Shown: piece after piece, positions 1 to 9,349 of the stretch
Position numbering within the stretch: the stretch's first letter is position 1
How the letters are laid out: each line of letters begins with the position of its first letter
From: Anabaena catenula FACHB-362
Lineage (GTDB): Bacteria; Cyanobacteriota; Cyanobacteriia; Cyanobacteriales; Nostocaceae
Direction: 5' to 3'
Length of the DNA: 64,000 bases
Assembly: GCF_014698735.1 (NCBI RefSeq)
Contig: NZ_JACJTQ010000008.1
Coordinates: 1-64,000 of the forward strand
Program-made: the position numbers and the translations under genes
Notes under the pieces: generated by a model
The model's input: only the letters and a program-made list of their open reading frames with translations
What the model was told of the DNA's origin: nothing
Database searches by the model: none

Positions 1-82
1 CCTCACAATATTCATCTATGACTCCCACTGTCGGGTGGGCATCTCGACGTAAATGTTTGAGGATTTGTAATTCTACATCCAT
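1..82 (-). CDS. Probable transposase, N-terminal end only (cut by window edge)
   Basis: Read on the minus strand, an ATG at 82-80 opens a frame that stays open to the left edge, giving 27 residues beginning MDVELQILKHLRRD and continuing into a PTVGVID-like stretch. This start resembles, from memory, the N-terminus of IS701/IS4-like transposases common in Nostoc genomes. Only the first 27 codons are visible, so no catalytic residues can be checked. If correct, one end of the insertion sequence should lie in the gene-free stretch just right of this start (83-380). It could instead be another short conserved protein. Confidence 0.4.
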   Translation of the reverse strand, partial: MDVELQILKHLRRDAHPTVGVIDEYCE

Positions 83-388
83 TGCTCTACCTACCTTGTA
101 GAGTTTTCTCTTCTAACCATTATATTCTTTATTCTCGGAAAGTGACAGAAGAGGGTTAAGCGAACATGATATTAGACATCTCCAGAAATGAAATATGCGT
201 TTCCTAGAACTCTTGTAGAGACATTCCATGGAACGTCTCTACATTCTTTACCAGATGTCTATTGATAAAACTTAGATGTCAAAAGACTTTTCACACTGTC
301 ACCCCTCCGGGGTGATGCCTCCGGCACACCTTTGGTGAACGCCACTTGCTTTATGCCGGGGAACCCGTCCACCGCAGTGGCTCACCTG
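83..388. other. Gene-free stretch with repeats; possible IS end
   Basis: No convincing gene. It holds a copy of the end of a dispersed repeat (157-172, see 44908-44991), the 30-bp palindrome at 214-243, a GC-rich imperfect repeat around 300-380 related to the one near 48300-48470, and the start of the heptamer array at 383-410. Confidence 0.6.
214..243. repeat. 30-bp palindrome, dispersed repeat copy 1
   Basis: TGTAGAGAC and GTCTCTACA arms surround ATTCCATGGAAC. The same palindrome, one base different, recurs at 8012-8040. The sequence just after both copies is also similar (ATGTCTATT), so a longer repeat unit is shared. It can form a strong hairpin. Confidence 0.8.
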
Positions 389-410
389 TCACCTGTCACC
401 TGTCACCTGT
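383..410. repeat. Heptamer tandem array (CACCTGT)x4
   Basis: Four perfect 7-base units. The array overlaps the 3' end of the minus-strand gene at 389-1510 and supplies its last codons and stop. The same heptamer (as AGGTGAC) occurs at 22491-22520. Confidence 0.9.
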
Positions 411-1510
411 CCCCTGCTATAAGTTTGCTTGAGTGTTTCTTCAATTGAACCTAAATTTTGGTAAATCTCAATTAGTTGATGAGATTTCGTTTTTCTCTGT
501 GCCAAAATAACTTTTAGCGGTGTTAAAAGTTCAATATCTGGGTCATTTGTCAAAGCAACTTCCGCAGCTTGTAAAAGCTTGGTTGCATTGACAAAAATAT
601 CTTGATTGTCAAATCCTGATTTGGCTGAAATTTGGTGCAAAGCAGCATCAGGTGTAGTAGCTCGACCATGCAAAGTTTGGTCTAATATTAAACCTTTTAA
701 TAAAGCTAGTAAACCAGCATAAATAGAAAAATCATCACAACTATCGCAAGCTTTAAATTCTATGCGTCCTATCTCGGCGGGAATGCGGGCAACTTTGGTC
801 AATGAAGGTATACTTTTAATCAGTTGTTTTTCTTTTTCTACAAAAACTAATGTTGCTGATCTTTTGCCAGTTCGGATAAATGTCCTAACTGATAAACCTT
901 CCCACAAACCTCCATTATAAAAAGGTGAACTATAACTAAAAGGAACAATATAAGGACTGTAATAATTCAGCTTTTTGCCAATATCAATTACACCTTCAAT
1001 TGGTAAATCTGCTACAGAAATATTTAAATCTGGTCCATAGGAAACCATATAAATATTAGCAGTTTGTTCATCAGGATAAGCTTGTAATTGCTTGATTTCA
1101 AAAGCATTTAATGGCGGTTCTGGCTCAAAAACGCAGGTATAAGGATTAAAACTGACTAAAATCGGTGTAAAACCAAAACTAGCGGCTACCTCACCCAGGA
1201 GATTAAAACTTTCTGTTAATTCATTAATTGCACTTTGAATATCAGAATGTATGGTTGTTCTAATTTCGATACCTTTGGCTGCACAATCAATTACCTCTTC
1301 TGAATCAGCAAATCTTTCAAATCCCTCAATATACCAACGCTTTTTTTTAATGCCAGCATCGCCTACTCGCAATTGTGGGTAATCATGAGGATAGGTAGGT
1401 AGCCTGTCCACAATTTGATGAAAATCAGCAAATTTTGTGCAGGAGAAATCAGCAAACTTTCCTTCATGGTTAAGGAAAGCAACTTCATGTTCAATACCAA
1501 AGTAAAACAT
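389..1510 (-). CDS. GCS2-like (glutamate-cysteine ligase family) protein
   Basis: A 373-residue protein that looks like a member of the carboxylate-amine / glutamate-cysteine ligase superfamily. The N-terminal FGIEHEVAF resembles the GIE-E metal/ATP-binding start of GCS2 enzymes, and RIEFKACDSCDD (about residue 250) resembles their R-E-R-x-CD segment. The substrate cannot be told from sequence, and it does not resemble the main cyanobacterial GshA that I know. ATG start at 1510, cytosolic, no signal peptide. It stands alone and is divergent from the gene at 1618. Its last residues (GQVTGDR) and stop are encoded by a heptamer repeat array, so the tail is probably not functional. The family is inferred from two motifs only. 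Confidence 0.6.
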   Translation of the reverse strand: MFYFGIEHEVAFLNHEGKFADFSCTKFADFHQIVDRLPTYPHDYPQLRVGDAGIKKKRWYIEGFERFADSEEVIDCAAKGIEIRTTIHSDIQSAINELTESFNLLGEVAASFGFTPILVSFNPYTCVFEPEPPLNAFEIKQLQAYPDEQTANIYMVSYGPDLNISVADLPIEGVIDIGKKLNYYSPYIVPFSYSSPFYNGGLWEGLSVRTFIRTGKRSATLVFVEKEKQLIKSIPSLTKVARIPAEIGRIEFKACDSCDDFSIYAGLLALLKGLILDQTLHGRATTPDAALHQISAKSGFDNQDIFVNATKLLQAAEVALTNDPDIELLTPLKVILAQRKTKSHQLIEIYQNLGSIEETLKQTYSRGQVTGDR

Positions 1511-1617
1511 ATATAAATAGCAAAAATTCTCAATATTACTCTTCAGAAGAATTTTAACGCAAGATTTATAATTAGGGTAGTTTAGAAATAATTGAGAAAA
1601 TTTTGAGGCGTGAGTTT

Positions 1618-2298
1618 ATGATCAGTGCTGTTAAAACTCCATACAGCAGCGAACAAATTGCCGCTTGGTTACGTGGACTACTGACTATTGCTTGGTCAGA
1701 TGGTAATTTTGATCCCCAAGAACAACAGTTAATTGCCAGCATCACTAAGGATGAATTAGTTCCTTCTATTAACTGGGATTCTTTAGAGATAATTACACCA
1801 GAAGAATTAGCTCTGATTTTAGGTAAAGGTACATCTGTAGCGGAAAATTTCTTGCGGACAGCGGTGATGGTAGCGATCGCAGATGGAACATATTCTCCCA
1901 GCGAAGAGGAACTTCTGCAACAATTTTGCCAAGCCTTGGAACTGCAAACAGAAGCCCTAGCAGCCCTGAGTCATACCCTAGAAGATACAGAACAAGCAGA
2001 AAGCCCCGGATCAACTGTTTCTGCACTCACAGCACCCCCACCAGACGCACTACGCCCCATGCGCGACTGGTTAGATGGGTTAGATATTCAAGATCCCAGA
2101 GTTGCTAGGTTTTTGTGTAAAATGATCCCCTCCCAATGTCCCTTTGAGCGAGATGTCACTCTCTTTGGACGGAAGATTGTTCACATCCCACCGATGTGTA
2201 AAATTAACCCATTGTATGAACAATTGGTAGGTTTACGCTTCCGCGCCCTGTCTTACCTTGCAGATGACTGTGGTGAGGATATTTCAGCTTATATTTAG
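1618..2298 (+). CDS. TerB-like / Mo-dependent nitrogenase C-terminus domain protein
   Basis: A 226-residue protein with two parts. Residues about 10-125 form a TerB-like helical domain with two acidic EF-like turns (SDGNFDPQEQQLI and ADGTYSPSEEELL). Residues about 140-226 match the cyanobacterial 'Mo-dependent nitrogenase C-terminus' domain (PMRDWLDGLDIQDPRVARF, CPFERD, IPPMCKINPLYEQL). Despite the name, this domain occurs widely outside nitrogenase and has no proven function; a link to nitrogen or metal metabolism is only suggestive. An in-frame TTG lies at 1603, but ATG at 1618 has GAGG nine bases upstream and is preferred. Stop codon merges with a heptamer array. Confidence 0.8.
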   Translation: MISAVKTPYSSEQIAAWLRGLLTIAWSDGNFDPQEQQLIASITKDELVPSINWDSLEIITPEELALILGKGTSVAENFLRTAVMVAIADGTYSPSEEELLQQFCQALELQTEALAALSHTLEDTEQAESPGSTVSALTAPPPDALRPMRDWLDGLDIQDPRVARFLCKMIPSQCPFERDVTLFGRKIVHIPPMCKINPLYEQLVGLRFRALSYLADDCGEDISAYI

Positions 2299-2328
2299 TC
2301 ATTAGTTATTAGTTATTAGTTATTAGTT
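2298..2328. repeat. Heptamer tandem array (GTTATTA), left partner of inverted pair
   Basis: Units GTCATTA then GTTATTA x3, ending GTTGG. It is the reverse complement of the array at 2706-2740, so the two arrays bracket the four-helix gene in inverted orientation. Confidence 0.85.
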
Positions 2329-2338
2329 GGGTGAGATA

Positions 2339-2705
2339 ATGGGGAGTGGGAGGTTTCAGGAATTACGGGTATATCAGCTTTCAGAAAAATTAGCTGATGA
2401 CATCTGGAAAATCGTTAGCAAATGGGAGTCATTACCGCAGGATACATTGGGTAAACAGATCATCCGTTCAGCAGATAGCATTGGTGCGAATATAGCAGAA
2501 GGTGTAGGAAGAGGAAGTTATCAAGACAATCGGCGATTCCTTAGAATAGCAAGAGGGTCATTATATGAGACTCAACACTGGCTCAGACGAGCATATAGAC
2601 GTAATCTGTTAACTAATGAACAGACCAACACACTGAAAGTTACCATCAATGACTTAGCACCCCAATTAAACGCCTACCTAAAATCCATTGGTCAAGTTTC
2701 AGATA

Positions 2706-2713
<8 letters not shown>
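2339..2713 (+). CDS. Four-helix bundle protein (S23 / 23S rRNA intervening-sequence type)
   Basis: A 124-residue protein of the S23/IVP family, first seen as the protein encoded inside 23S rRNA intervening sequences but here a free-standing gene. Diagnostic features are FQELRVYQLSEKLADDIW, LGKQIIRSADSIGANIAEG and a C-terminal run of helices. The fold is a small four-helix bundle; the function is unknown, though it recurs in accessory regions and next to reverse transcriptases. Start: ATG 2339 is chosen over an in-frame TTG at 2327 that lies within the heptamer array. It sits between inverted heptamer arrays, immediately upstream of obgE, and looks like an insertion between the two conserved neighbours. 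No reverse transcriptase is nearby. Confidence 0.85.
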
Positions 2714-3770
<1,057 letters not shown>

Positions 3771-3878
3771 TTGATAGGTTGATTTTGTTGAGTAAAAGCT
3801 ACACAAGTAAAGTCCGCGCAGGCGGACTCATGTTTAGCATTTTTGTAGTTTATTGAAAACAATAAGTAAGGAATAATT

Positions 3879-4313
3879 TTGTTAGAAGAGTCTTTTCCAC
3901 AAGCAGCAGGAAGGCATTTACATGATGCAAAAATATTGTTGGATAAGGAACGATGGGATAATGCAGTATATCTTGCGGGTTATGTCGTGGAATGCTCATT
4001 TAAGGTATTAGTAAAGGTATACATTCCTCAAGATAAAACAGCAGTTAAAAACTATGGTCATGATTTAATACAACTTCAAGGTAAAGCAATGGATAGGCTA
4101 CGCTTGATGTATCCGGTACTTGATATGCAACTTCCAGCTTCTCGCACAATGGGAACTGTGCTAGATCAAGATCATCCAGAGCGACGCTATGCTAAATCTG
4201 GACTTTGGAATCAAATTCAAGCAAAGGAAGCAGTTGAGCGAGCAGAACAAATTTATGTCGAGACTATACCTAAACTTATTCTAGATGGCATACTTACCAG
4301 TGAGGAACTTTAG
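3879..4313 (+). CDS. HEPN-like domain protein, first gene of a three-gene ATPase operon
   Basis: A 144-residue all-helical protein resembling HEPN-domain proteins of the COG1895 type. The WDNAVYLAGYVVECSFKVLV segment (residues 27-46) followed by YGHDLIQL and a C-terminal AxEAVERAEQIY helix follows the family pattern. HEPN domains are often ribonucleases or scaffolds in toxin-antitoxin and defence systems. I cannot find the R-x4-6-H catalytic motif, so this copy may be a non-catalytic sensor or adaptor. Start is TTG at 3879, with TAAGGA about six bases upstream. It ends three bases before the next gene and surely shares its transcript. No nucleotidyltransferase (MNT) partner is next to it, unlike classical MNT-HEPN pairs. 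Confidence 0.65.
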   Translation: MLEESFPQAAGRHLHDAKILLDKERWDNAVYLAGYVVECSFKVLVKVYIPQDKTAVKNYGHDLIQLQGKAMDRLRLMYPVLDMQLPASRTMGTVLDQDHPERRYAKSGLWNQIQAKEAVERAEQIYVETIPKLILDGILTSEEL

Positions 4314-4316
4314 AGG

Positions 4317-5708
4317 ATGGCTATTAGTTTTGGTGAAACTTTTGCAAAGGTAGAAGAATGCTTTAAAGAAGCTGATATAGCATCAAACTTGACACCAAAT
4401 CTGGAATCTGTAACCATCATTCGGGATGTTTATGGCAAAATTCGGCTTTACCTTGAACCAAAAGCAAATTTTCCCCCAAAACAAGCAGATATAGATAAGT
4501 TAGAGCAATATCTAAAGCAAAAACTTGGTTCTTACTATGGCGACGATATTTGGTTCCCACAAGGTGATAAAGATGGTTACAAAGCTTTAATTGCAGAAAT
4601 TAAAAATAATTGGGTTAAAGCTGAGTGGAATGATACTACGATTTTTCCTAAATTGTATGTACTAGAGCGTCATATTGCTAAACATACATGGACTAACAAA
4701 AATTCAGGTAATCCACCTTGGAAAGTAGACCTTGTTGATCAGGGTCATAAACCAGCAATCATCACCTTTTTTTCATTTAAAGGTGGTGTGGGTAGAACTA
4801 CAGCACTAGTTGCAACTGCACTCACTTTAGCTCGTAATGGACACCGAGTAGCTATAGTAGATTTGGATTTAGAAGCTCCTGGCTTATCTACGGTATTTTT
4901 TAAAGATGATTTAGGAGCTTCTGGTGTTATTGATTATTTATTAGAGAAAAGAATTCAAAATAGAAACTGGTCTTTAAGAAATGATATTTTACCAATCAAT
5001 GACCCGTTGTTAATCGGAAATGCAGGACAACCACTTCGTTTATTTACTGCGGGAAATGTAGATGATAATTACCTAGAGAAATTAGCAAGGCTGGATTTTC
5101 AAAATCTAATTGATCATCAACTCTCTGAAACTTTTAAGGGAATGCTTAAAGAACTAGAAAGTGCTATTAAACCCCTAGACTTCATCCTATTAGACTCTAG
5201 AGCAGGATTTCATGATATTGGGGGATTAGCTCTCACTGATTTATCTCATGCCGCAGTTATATTTGGTAGACAATCTCGGCAAAGTTGGGCTGGACTAACT
5301 CACGTTATTCGCCGTTTATCTCGAATTAATCCCTCACCAGCACCAGAAGAAGAACCACAACTACCTGTGTTATTAGTTCACGCTATGGCTCCTCGCTTGA
5401 GCGACACAGGAAGATATAGAGAAAATGATGAATTTAAAGACAAAGCATACCAAACCTTTCTAGATGAATATTATGATGAAATAGCTCCGAATTCCAATGA
5501 TAGTGATGCACCTTTCTATCCTATTGTAGTTCCTGTGCAGGATGAACTACAAGGAGATATTTCTTTATTTACTCGTGATGAAAGTGAAAGAGAAAGTAGA
5601 CGATTAGAAGAATTAATAAATTTGATGACTAGCCAATATTATCCAGCAATAGCACAGAGAATTTGCCGTTTATTTGGTAAGGAATTTGACAAAAACAATC
5701 TGGAGTAA
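4317..5708 (+). CDS. KGGVGR-motif ParA/MinD-like ATPase, second gene of the operon
   Basis: A 463-residue protein. Residues 1-145 have no domain I recognise. A SIMIBI-type ATPase follows, with deviant Walker A FSFKGGVGRTT (about 152-162), Walker A' VDLDLEAPGL and Walker B FILLDSRAG. The signature lysine before the threonines of ParA/MinD (KGGVGKT) is arginine here; this is the feature of a known 'KGGVGR variant' group, whereas the first lysine that contacts the neighbouring subunit's nucleotide is kept. A longer C-terminal region with acidic stretches follows. There is no parB-like gene or centromere-like repeat, so a partition role is unlikely. ATG at 4317 has GAGGAA about nine bases upstream. 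It is separated by 3 and 2 bases from its neighbours. Confidence 0.75.
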   Translation: MAISFGETFAKVEECFKEADIASNLTPNLESVTIIRDVYGKIRLYLEPKANFPPKQADIDKLEQYLKQKLGSYYGDDIWFPQGDKDGYKALIAEIKNNWVKAEWNDTTIFPKLYVLERHIAKHTWTNKNSGNPPWKVDLVDQGHKPAIITFFSFKGGVGRTTALVATALTLARNGHRVAIVDLDLEAPGLSTVFFKDDLGASGVIDYLLEKRIQNRNWSLRNDILPINDPLLIGNAGQPLRLFTAGNVDDNYLEKLARLDFQNLIDHQLSETFKGMLKELESAIKPLDFILLDSRAGFHDIGGLALTDLSHAAVIFGRQSRQSWAGLTHVIRRLSRINPSPAPEEEPQLPVLLVHAMAPRLSDTGRYRENDEFKDKAYQTFLDEYYDEIAPNSNDSDAPFYPIVVPVQDELQGDISLFTRDESERESRRLEELINLMTSQYYPAIAQRICRLFGKEFDKNNLE

Positions 5709-5710
5709 AT

Positions 5711-7216
5711 ATGAGTAATTTTAATAAACAAAAACTTCTAGAATTGATGAGTAGCATAGCCCCAGGCAGGGGAACAGCAGAACATGAAAGTAATGATGAT
5801 ACTATTTTTCTTAAAAACTTTCTACCAGTGCCTAACTATAGCAAAGCTCTAGAAAAAGATACACTTTTAATATTAGGAGGAAGAGGTGTAGGCAAAACAG
5901 AACTATTTCGCTTATTAGCCATTCCATCAGGACGACGTACACTGGTAGAAAACTTAAAAATAAGAGCTTTACCCGATTTAGAGCAAACAATATGGATTGC
6001 AGCTTTTGGTCGTACTCAACAACAGGAAAAAACATTTCCTGCACCGGAAACTGTAGAAGCGCAGATGCAAAATGCTAGTAATCTTGATTGGCGTGCATTT
6101 TGGATCGGTTTAATGTTAGGAATAATGCTGCGCCAAGATCAAGGAGTATTAACAAGTTCTTGGGGTGATGTAATACCTTTAGAAACTCGTCAATTATTAA
6201 TAAATAATTTGCCTCTATTGTCAGCTTGGTTTCCTCTTGTACGCCAAGACATAGAAAAAATGAATTATGCTCTAGATTTGTTAGATGAAAAATTAATCGA
6301 AGCTGATGAATGGCTATTTGTTACCTATGATGAATTAGATAGATTAGTATCCTCATATAATGAACTAGCTTCTCCTATTCGTGAGCTTTTAGCTTTCTGG
6401 CTAGATAAGTGGCGGCGTTGGGAAAGAATTAGACCAAAGATTTTTTTACGTACCGACCTATTCCGAGAAGATTTTTTAAGTTTTCCTGATGCTTCAAAGC
6501 TAAAAGTATATCAGATTAATCTAGAATGGAAACCTTTGTGGTTATATCAACTGCTATTTAAACGTTTAGCAAACTCCGGTCAAGAAATGGCTGACTATTT
6601 GCGTATAGTGCCGAATTTACTTAAAGAGAGTAATACGGATTTACGAATAATTATATCTCCTGAAGAATCCCTTTTTCAATTAATGATTGAGAAAATAATT
6701 GGTAAATTTATGGGTGCTAATGCTAGAAAAGGCTATACGTATAGCTGGATTCCTAACCATCTTCAAGATACCGGAGGGAGAATTTCTCCCCGCTCGTTTC
6801 TAAAGCTGTTTTCATTAGCAGCAAAGCGGAGATTAGAAACATTTGGCGAACAAAACTTGGATGAAGATAAGCTAATAGAACCCTCTGATTTACAAGGAGC
6901 ACTTGTCGATACTTCTCAAGATAGAATTAGTGAATTAGCGGAAGAATATCCTTGGTTAGAACCTCTGAAAGATAGCTTGAAGGATCTGAAAGTCCCTGTT
7001 GAAGAAGAAATATTTCTGGATAAATTAGAAACAACAACATGGATTCAACAACCAGGAAAACAGCCACCTACTTCAAAACCGGAGGAAGTTATGCGATATT
7101 TACTCCAACTGGGAATTATCGAAAGCCGTTCTGATAAGCGTGTTAATATGCCTGAAATTTATATGTATGGATTTGGTGTAAAACGCAGTGGTGGTGTAAA
7201 ACGTCCAAAACCATAG
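5711..7216 (+). CDS. P-loop ATPase, third gene of the operon
   Basis: A 501-residue protein with Walker A LGGRGVGKTELFR (about residues 55-67), a probable Walker B EWLFVTYDELDRL (about 198-210) and a sensor-like IFLRTDLFRED. The layout resembles AAA+/STAND- or KAP-like NTPases. The C-terminal 100 residues contain a likely winged helix (EEVMRYLLQLGIIESR) and end in a very basic tail (GVKRSGGVKRPKP) that could touch nucleic acid. Two bases separate it from the upstream ATPase gene, so the three genes form one translation unit. I do not recognise the exact family. In this context, a signalling or switch NTPase of an antiphage or conflict system is the best guess. Confidence 0.65.
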   Translation: MSNFNKQKLLELMSSIAPGRGTAEHESNDDTIFLKNFLPVPNYSKALEKDTLLILGGRGVGKTELFRLLAIPSGRRTLVENLKIRALPDLEQTIWIAAFGRTQQQEKTFPAPETVEAQMQNASNLDWRAFWIGLMLGIMLRQDQGVLTSSWGDVIPLETRQLLINNLPLLSAWFPLVRQDIEKMNYALDLLDEKLIEADEWLFVTYDELDRLVSSYNELASPIRELLAFWLDKWRRWERIRPKIFLRTDLFREDFLSFPDASKLKVYQINLEWKPLWLYQLLFKRLANSGQEMADYLRIVPNLLKESNTDLRIIISPEESLFQLMIEKIIGKFMGANARKGYTYSWIPNHLQDTGGRISPRSFLKLFSLAAKRRLETFGEQNLDEDKLIEPSDLQGALVDTSQDRISELAEEYPWLEPLKDSLKDLKVPVEEEIFLDKLETTTWIQQPGKQPPTSKPEEVMRYLLQLGIIESRSDKRVNMPEIYMYGFGVKRSGGVKRPKP

Positions 7217-7367
7217 ATAGGTTTTATCACACTCAAACAAAATTTATGATAAAGATGAAAATTTTCTCGCAATCAATCTCTTGAATAATACTATATATTG
7301 AAACCGACGAAACCACAGCCACAAATTGGATAACTCAACAACTTGCAGCCTTGGGAGTTGAAATATC

Positions 7368-7952
7368 ATGACTATTGCACAAGAAACACGCTACTATTCA
7401 CCCGCAGAATATCTAGAATTTGAAGTAAATTCAGATATACGTCATGAATATATTGATGGATTAATTATACCCATGACAGGCGGAACACCAGATCACAACC
7501 AACTAGCACTTAATTTCAGCGGTACACTCAATTTTCTTCTCAAACGTCAACCTTATCGAGTCTTTGTTACAGATCAACGACTTTGGATTCCTAATAGAAA
7601 AATTCACACTTATCCTGATATTATGGTTGTCCAAACTCCCTTAGTTTTTGAAGAAGGAAGAAAAGACACTATTACTAACCCGGTAATGATTGCTGAGGTG
7701 TTATCAACATCAACCAAAAGTTATGATAAAGATGAAAAATTTGCTGCTTATCGAACTATTCCTAGCTTTCAAGAATATATTTTAATTGACCAATATACAA
7801 TGCACGTTGAGCAATTCTACAAAGCTGATAATAACAAATGGATTTTTTCAGAATATTCAGATAGTCATGATTCTTTAAATTTAGCTTCTATTGCTTGTCA
7901 AATTTTGCTGGAAGATATCTATGATAAGGTGGATTTTGAGGTAAAAGAATGA
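7368..7952 (+). CDS. Uma2-family (DUF820) PD-(D/E)XK nuclease-like protein
   Basis: A 194-residue protein of the Uma2 family, which is greatly expanded in filamentous cyanobacteria. The pattern is typical: YSPAEYLEFE at the N-terminus, HEYIDGLIIPMTGGTPDHN, TYPDIMVV (the D of the PD-D/E-x-K core) and IAEVLSTSTKSYDKDEKFAAYRTIPSFQEYILID, where E and K of the core lie. The family has a restriction-endonuclease fold, but nearly all members are uncharacterised. ATG at 7368 overlaps the stop of a short open stretch in another frame. It may belong to the accessory island with the HEPN operon, but many Uma2 genes stand alone. Confidence 0.9.
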   Translation: MTIAQETRYYSPAEYLEFEVNSDIRHEYIDGLIIPMTGGTPDHNQLALNFSGTLNFLLKRQPYRVFVTDQRLWIPNRKIHTYPDIMVVQTPLVFEEGRKDTITNPVMIAEVLSTSTKSYDKDEKFAAYRTIPSFQEYILIDQYTMHVEQFYKADNNKWIFSEYSDSHDSLNLASIACQILLEDIYDKVDFEVKE

Positions 7953-8011
7953 AGCTAAAGCAAAGACACAGATGTTTTTATTAGACACAAGTATGCTTAT
8001 GTTCAAACCCC

Positions 8012-8040
8012 TGTAGAGACGTTCCATGGAACGTCTCTAC
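8012..8040. repeat. Palindromic dispersed repeat copy 2
   Basis: TGTAGAGACGTTCCATGG plus its mirror. It is nearly identical to 214-243 and lies between two convergent genes, where a hairpin could help stop transcription. Confidence 0.8.
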
Positions 8041-8091
8041 TTTTTACAAAATGTCTATTATTATCTTTGCATCTTCTACATAATGCAAAAT

Positions 8092-9222
8092 TTACACTTT
8101 AATAAACCAGCGATTCCGATACATCAAAACTGCCACACCGTACCAAAATAACACGGTAATAACCCCAAATAAAAATGAGCCGTTGAAATTTCCCGCCCAA
8201 GAGGCAAAAATATTTTGGTAAATCCAATTGTAGATACTAACGGCGGTTTCACCTGTACCAAGTTGGGTTTTTGCTGTGATTTTGATTAACAAAACAGATG
8301 CAACAAAAAGAGCGATCGCATTTAATCCCATAATTTCAAAAGGTTTACTCCAGCGTTTTATTAACCTCACTTCGATCAATTCATAACAAGCGGCTAATAA
8401 CATTAAGGCCCAACCAGCGGTAAATACAACATAGGAACTTGTCCACAATTTTTTATTAATGGGAAATGCTACATCCCAAATAATCGCAATTACTAAACAA
8501 CACAAACCAAATAAAACTAAATCCATACTGGTTTGTGAATTAGCCTGTTTTTTATCTTTTATCCATTCCCCAGTAAAATAACCTGCTAAAACGCTAACTA
8601 TCGCCGGAATAGTGCTGAAAAGTCCTTCAGGATCTCCCAAATAATTAAACCCGTCACCTTTATACAAATGTGCTTTGGGAATAATTAATCTGTCAATAAA
8701 TGCGCCAAAATTACCTTCCCGCGTTAACACTCCTGCACCATAACCAGGAACTGGGATATACATCATTGTTAACCAATAACCAATGAGTAACACCCCTGCT
8801 AATATCCATTGACTTTTGCGAGGTAGTTTTAAAACTATCAAAGATGCGAAAAGGTAACTTAAGCTAATCCTTTGTAATACCCCCATTAAGCGAATGCTAC
8901 TTAAGTCAAAAGTCCAAACACCTTTATTCCAAAAGCCGTTAAGTAGCAACCCTAAAATAAAGAGAATTACAGCACGGCGCAGGATGCGTAAGTAAACCGC
9001 TTTGGTAGGTTTATTATCTGTGGTGTACTTTGATAAAGAGAAAGTCATTGCTACACCGACAATGAACAAAAAGAAGGGAAACACTAAATCAGTTGGTGTA
9101 CAACCGTTCCATTCAGCATGATCTAAAAGGGAATATTTATCGTCTGCGACTCCCACCATATTAACGAGAATCATACCCGCAATGGTGATACCGCGAAAAA
9201 CATCAAGTGAAGTCAGGCGCAT
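8092..9222 (-). CDS. HGSNAT/NagX-like multi-pass acyltransferase family protein
   Basis: A 376-residue integral membrane protein with about ten hydrophobic segments. The N-terminus RLTSLDVFRGITIAGMILVN and the DLVFPFFLFIVGVAMTFSL segment are hallmarks of the DUF5009 / heparan-alpha-glucosaminide N-acetyltransferase-like group (bacterial NagX). Members are thought to move an acetyl group across the membrane onto sugars, but the substrate in cyanobacteria is unknown. ATG at 9222 begins the canonical N-terminus. The gene is alone and convergent with the Uma2 gene. Complete by length. Confidence 0.88.
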   Translation of the reverse strand: MRLTSLDVFRGITIAGMILVNMVGVADDKYSLLDHAEWNGCTPTDLVFPFFLFIVGVAMTFSLSKYTTDNKPTKAVYLRILRRAVILFILGLLLNGFWNKGVWTFDLSSIRLMGVLQRISLSYLFASLIVLKLPRKSQWILAGVLLIGYWLTMMYIPVPGYGAGVLTREGNFGAFIDRLIIPKAHLYKGDGFNYLGDPEGLFSTIPAIVSVLAGYFTGEWIKDKKQANSQTSMDLVLFGLCCLVIAIIWDVAFPINKKLWTSSYVVFTAGWALMLLAACYELIEVRLIKRWSKPFEIMGLNAIALFVASVLLIKITAKTQLGTGETAVSIYNWIYQNIFASWAGNFNGSFLFGVITVLFWYGVAVLMYRNRWFIKV

Positions 9223-9349
9223 AGGCGGAATAGTTTTTTTGATAACTATCTACCCTACCCTGCCTGATGCACGTTATCAAGGAAAATCTATGGACTAGGT
9301 TACAAGGTAAAATTTTATTAAGTAATGTTTGAATTTTGAATTTTTTAAT

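Noticed and set aside
4317-7216. Plasmid or chromosome partition (ParA/ParB) locus
   Set aside because: The KGGVGR ATPase lacks the usual lysine, the next gene is an NTPase not a ParB, and no centromere-like repeats are present.
7285-7371. 28-codon open stretch ending ITQQLAALGVEIS, whose TGA overlaps the Uma2 ATG
   Set aside because: Looks protein-like and could be the tail of a lost gene, but it is too short to identify and has a stop just upstream.
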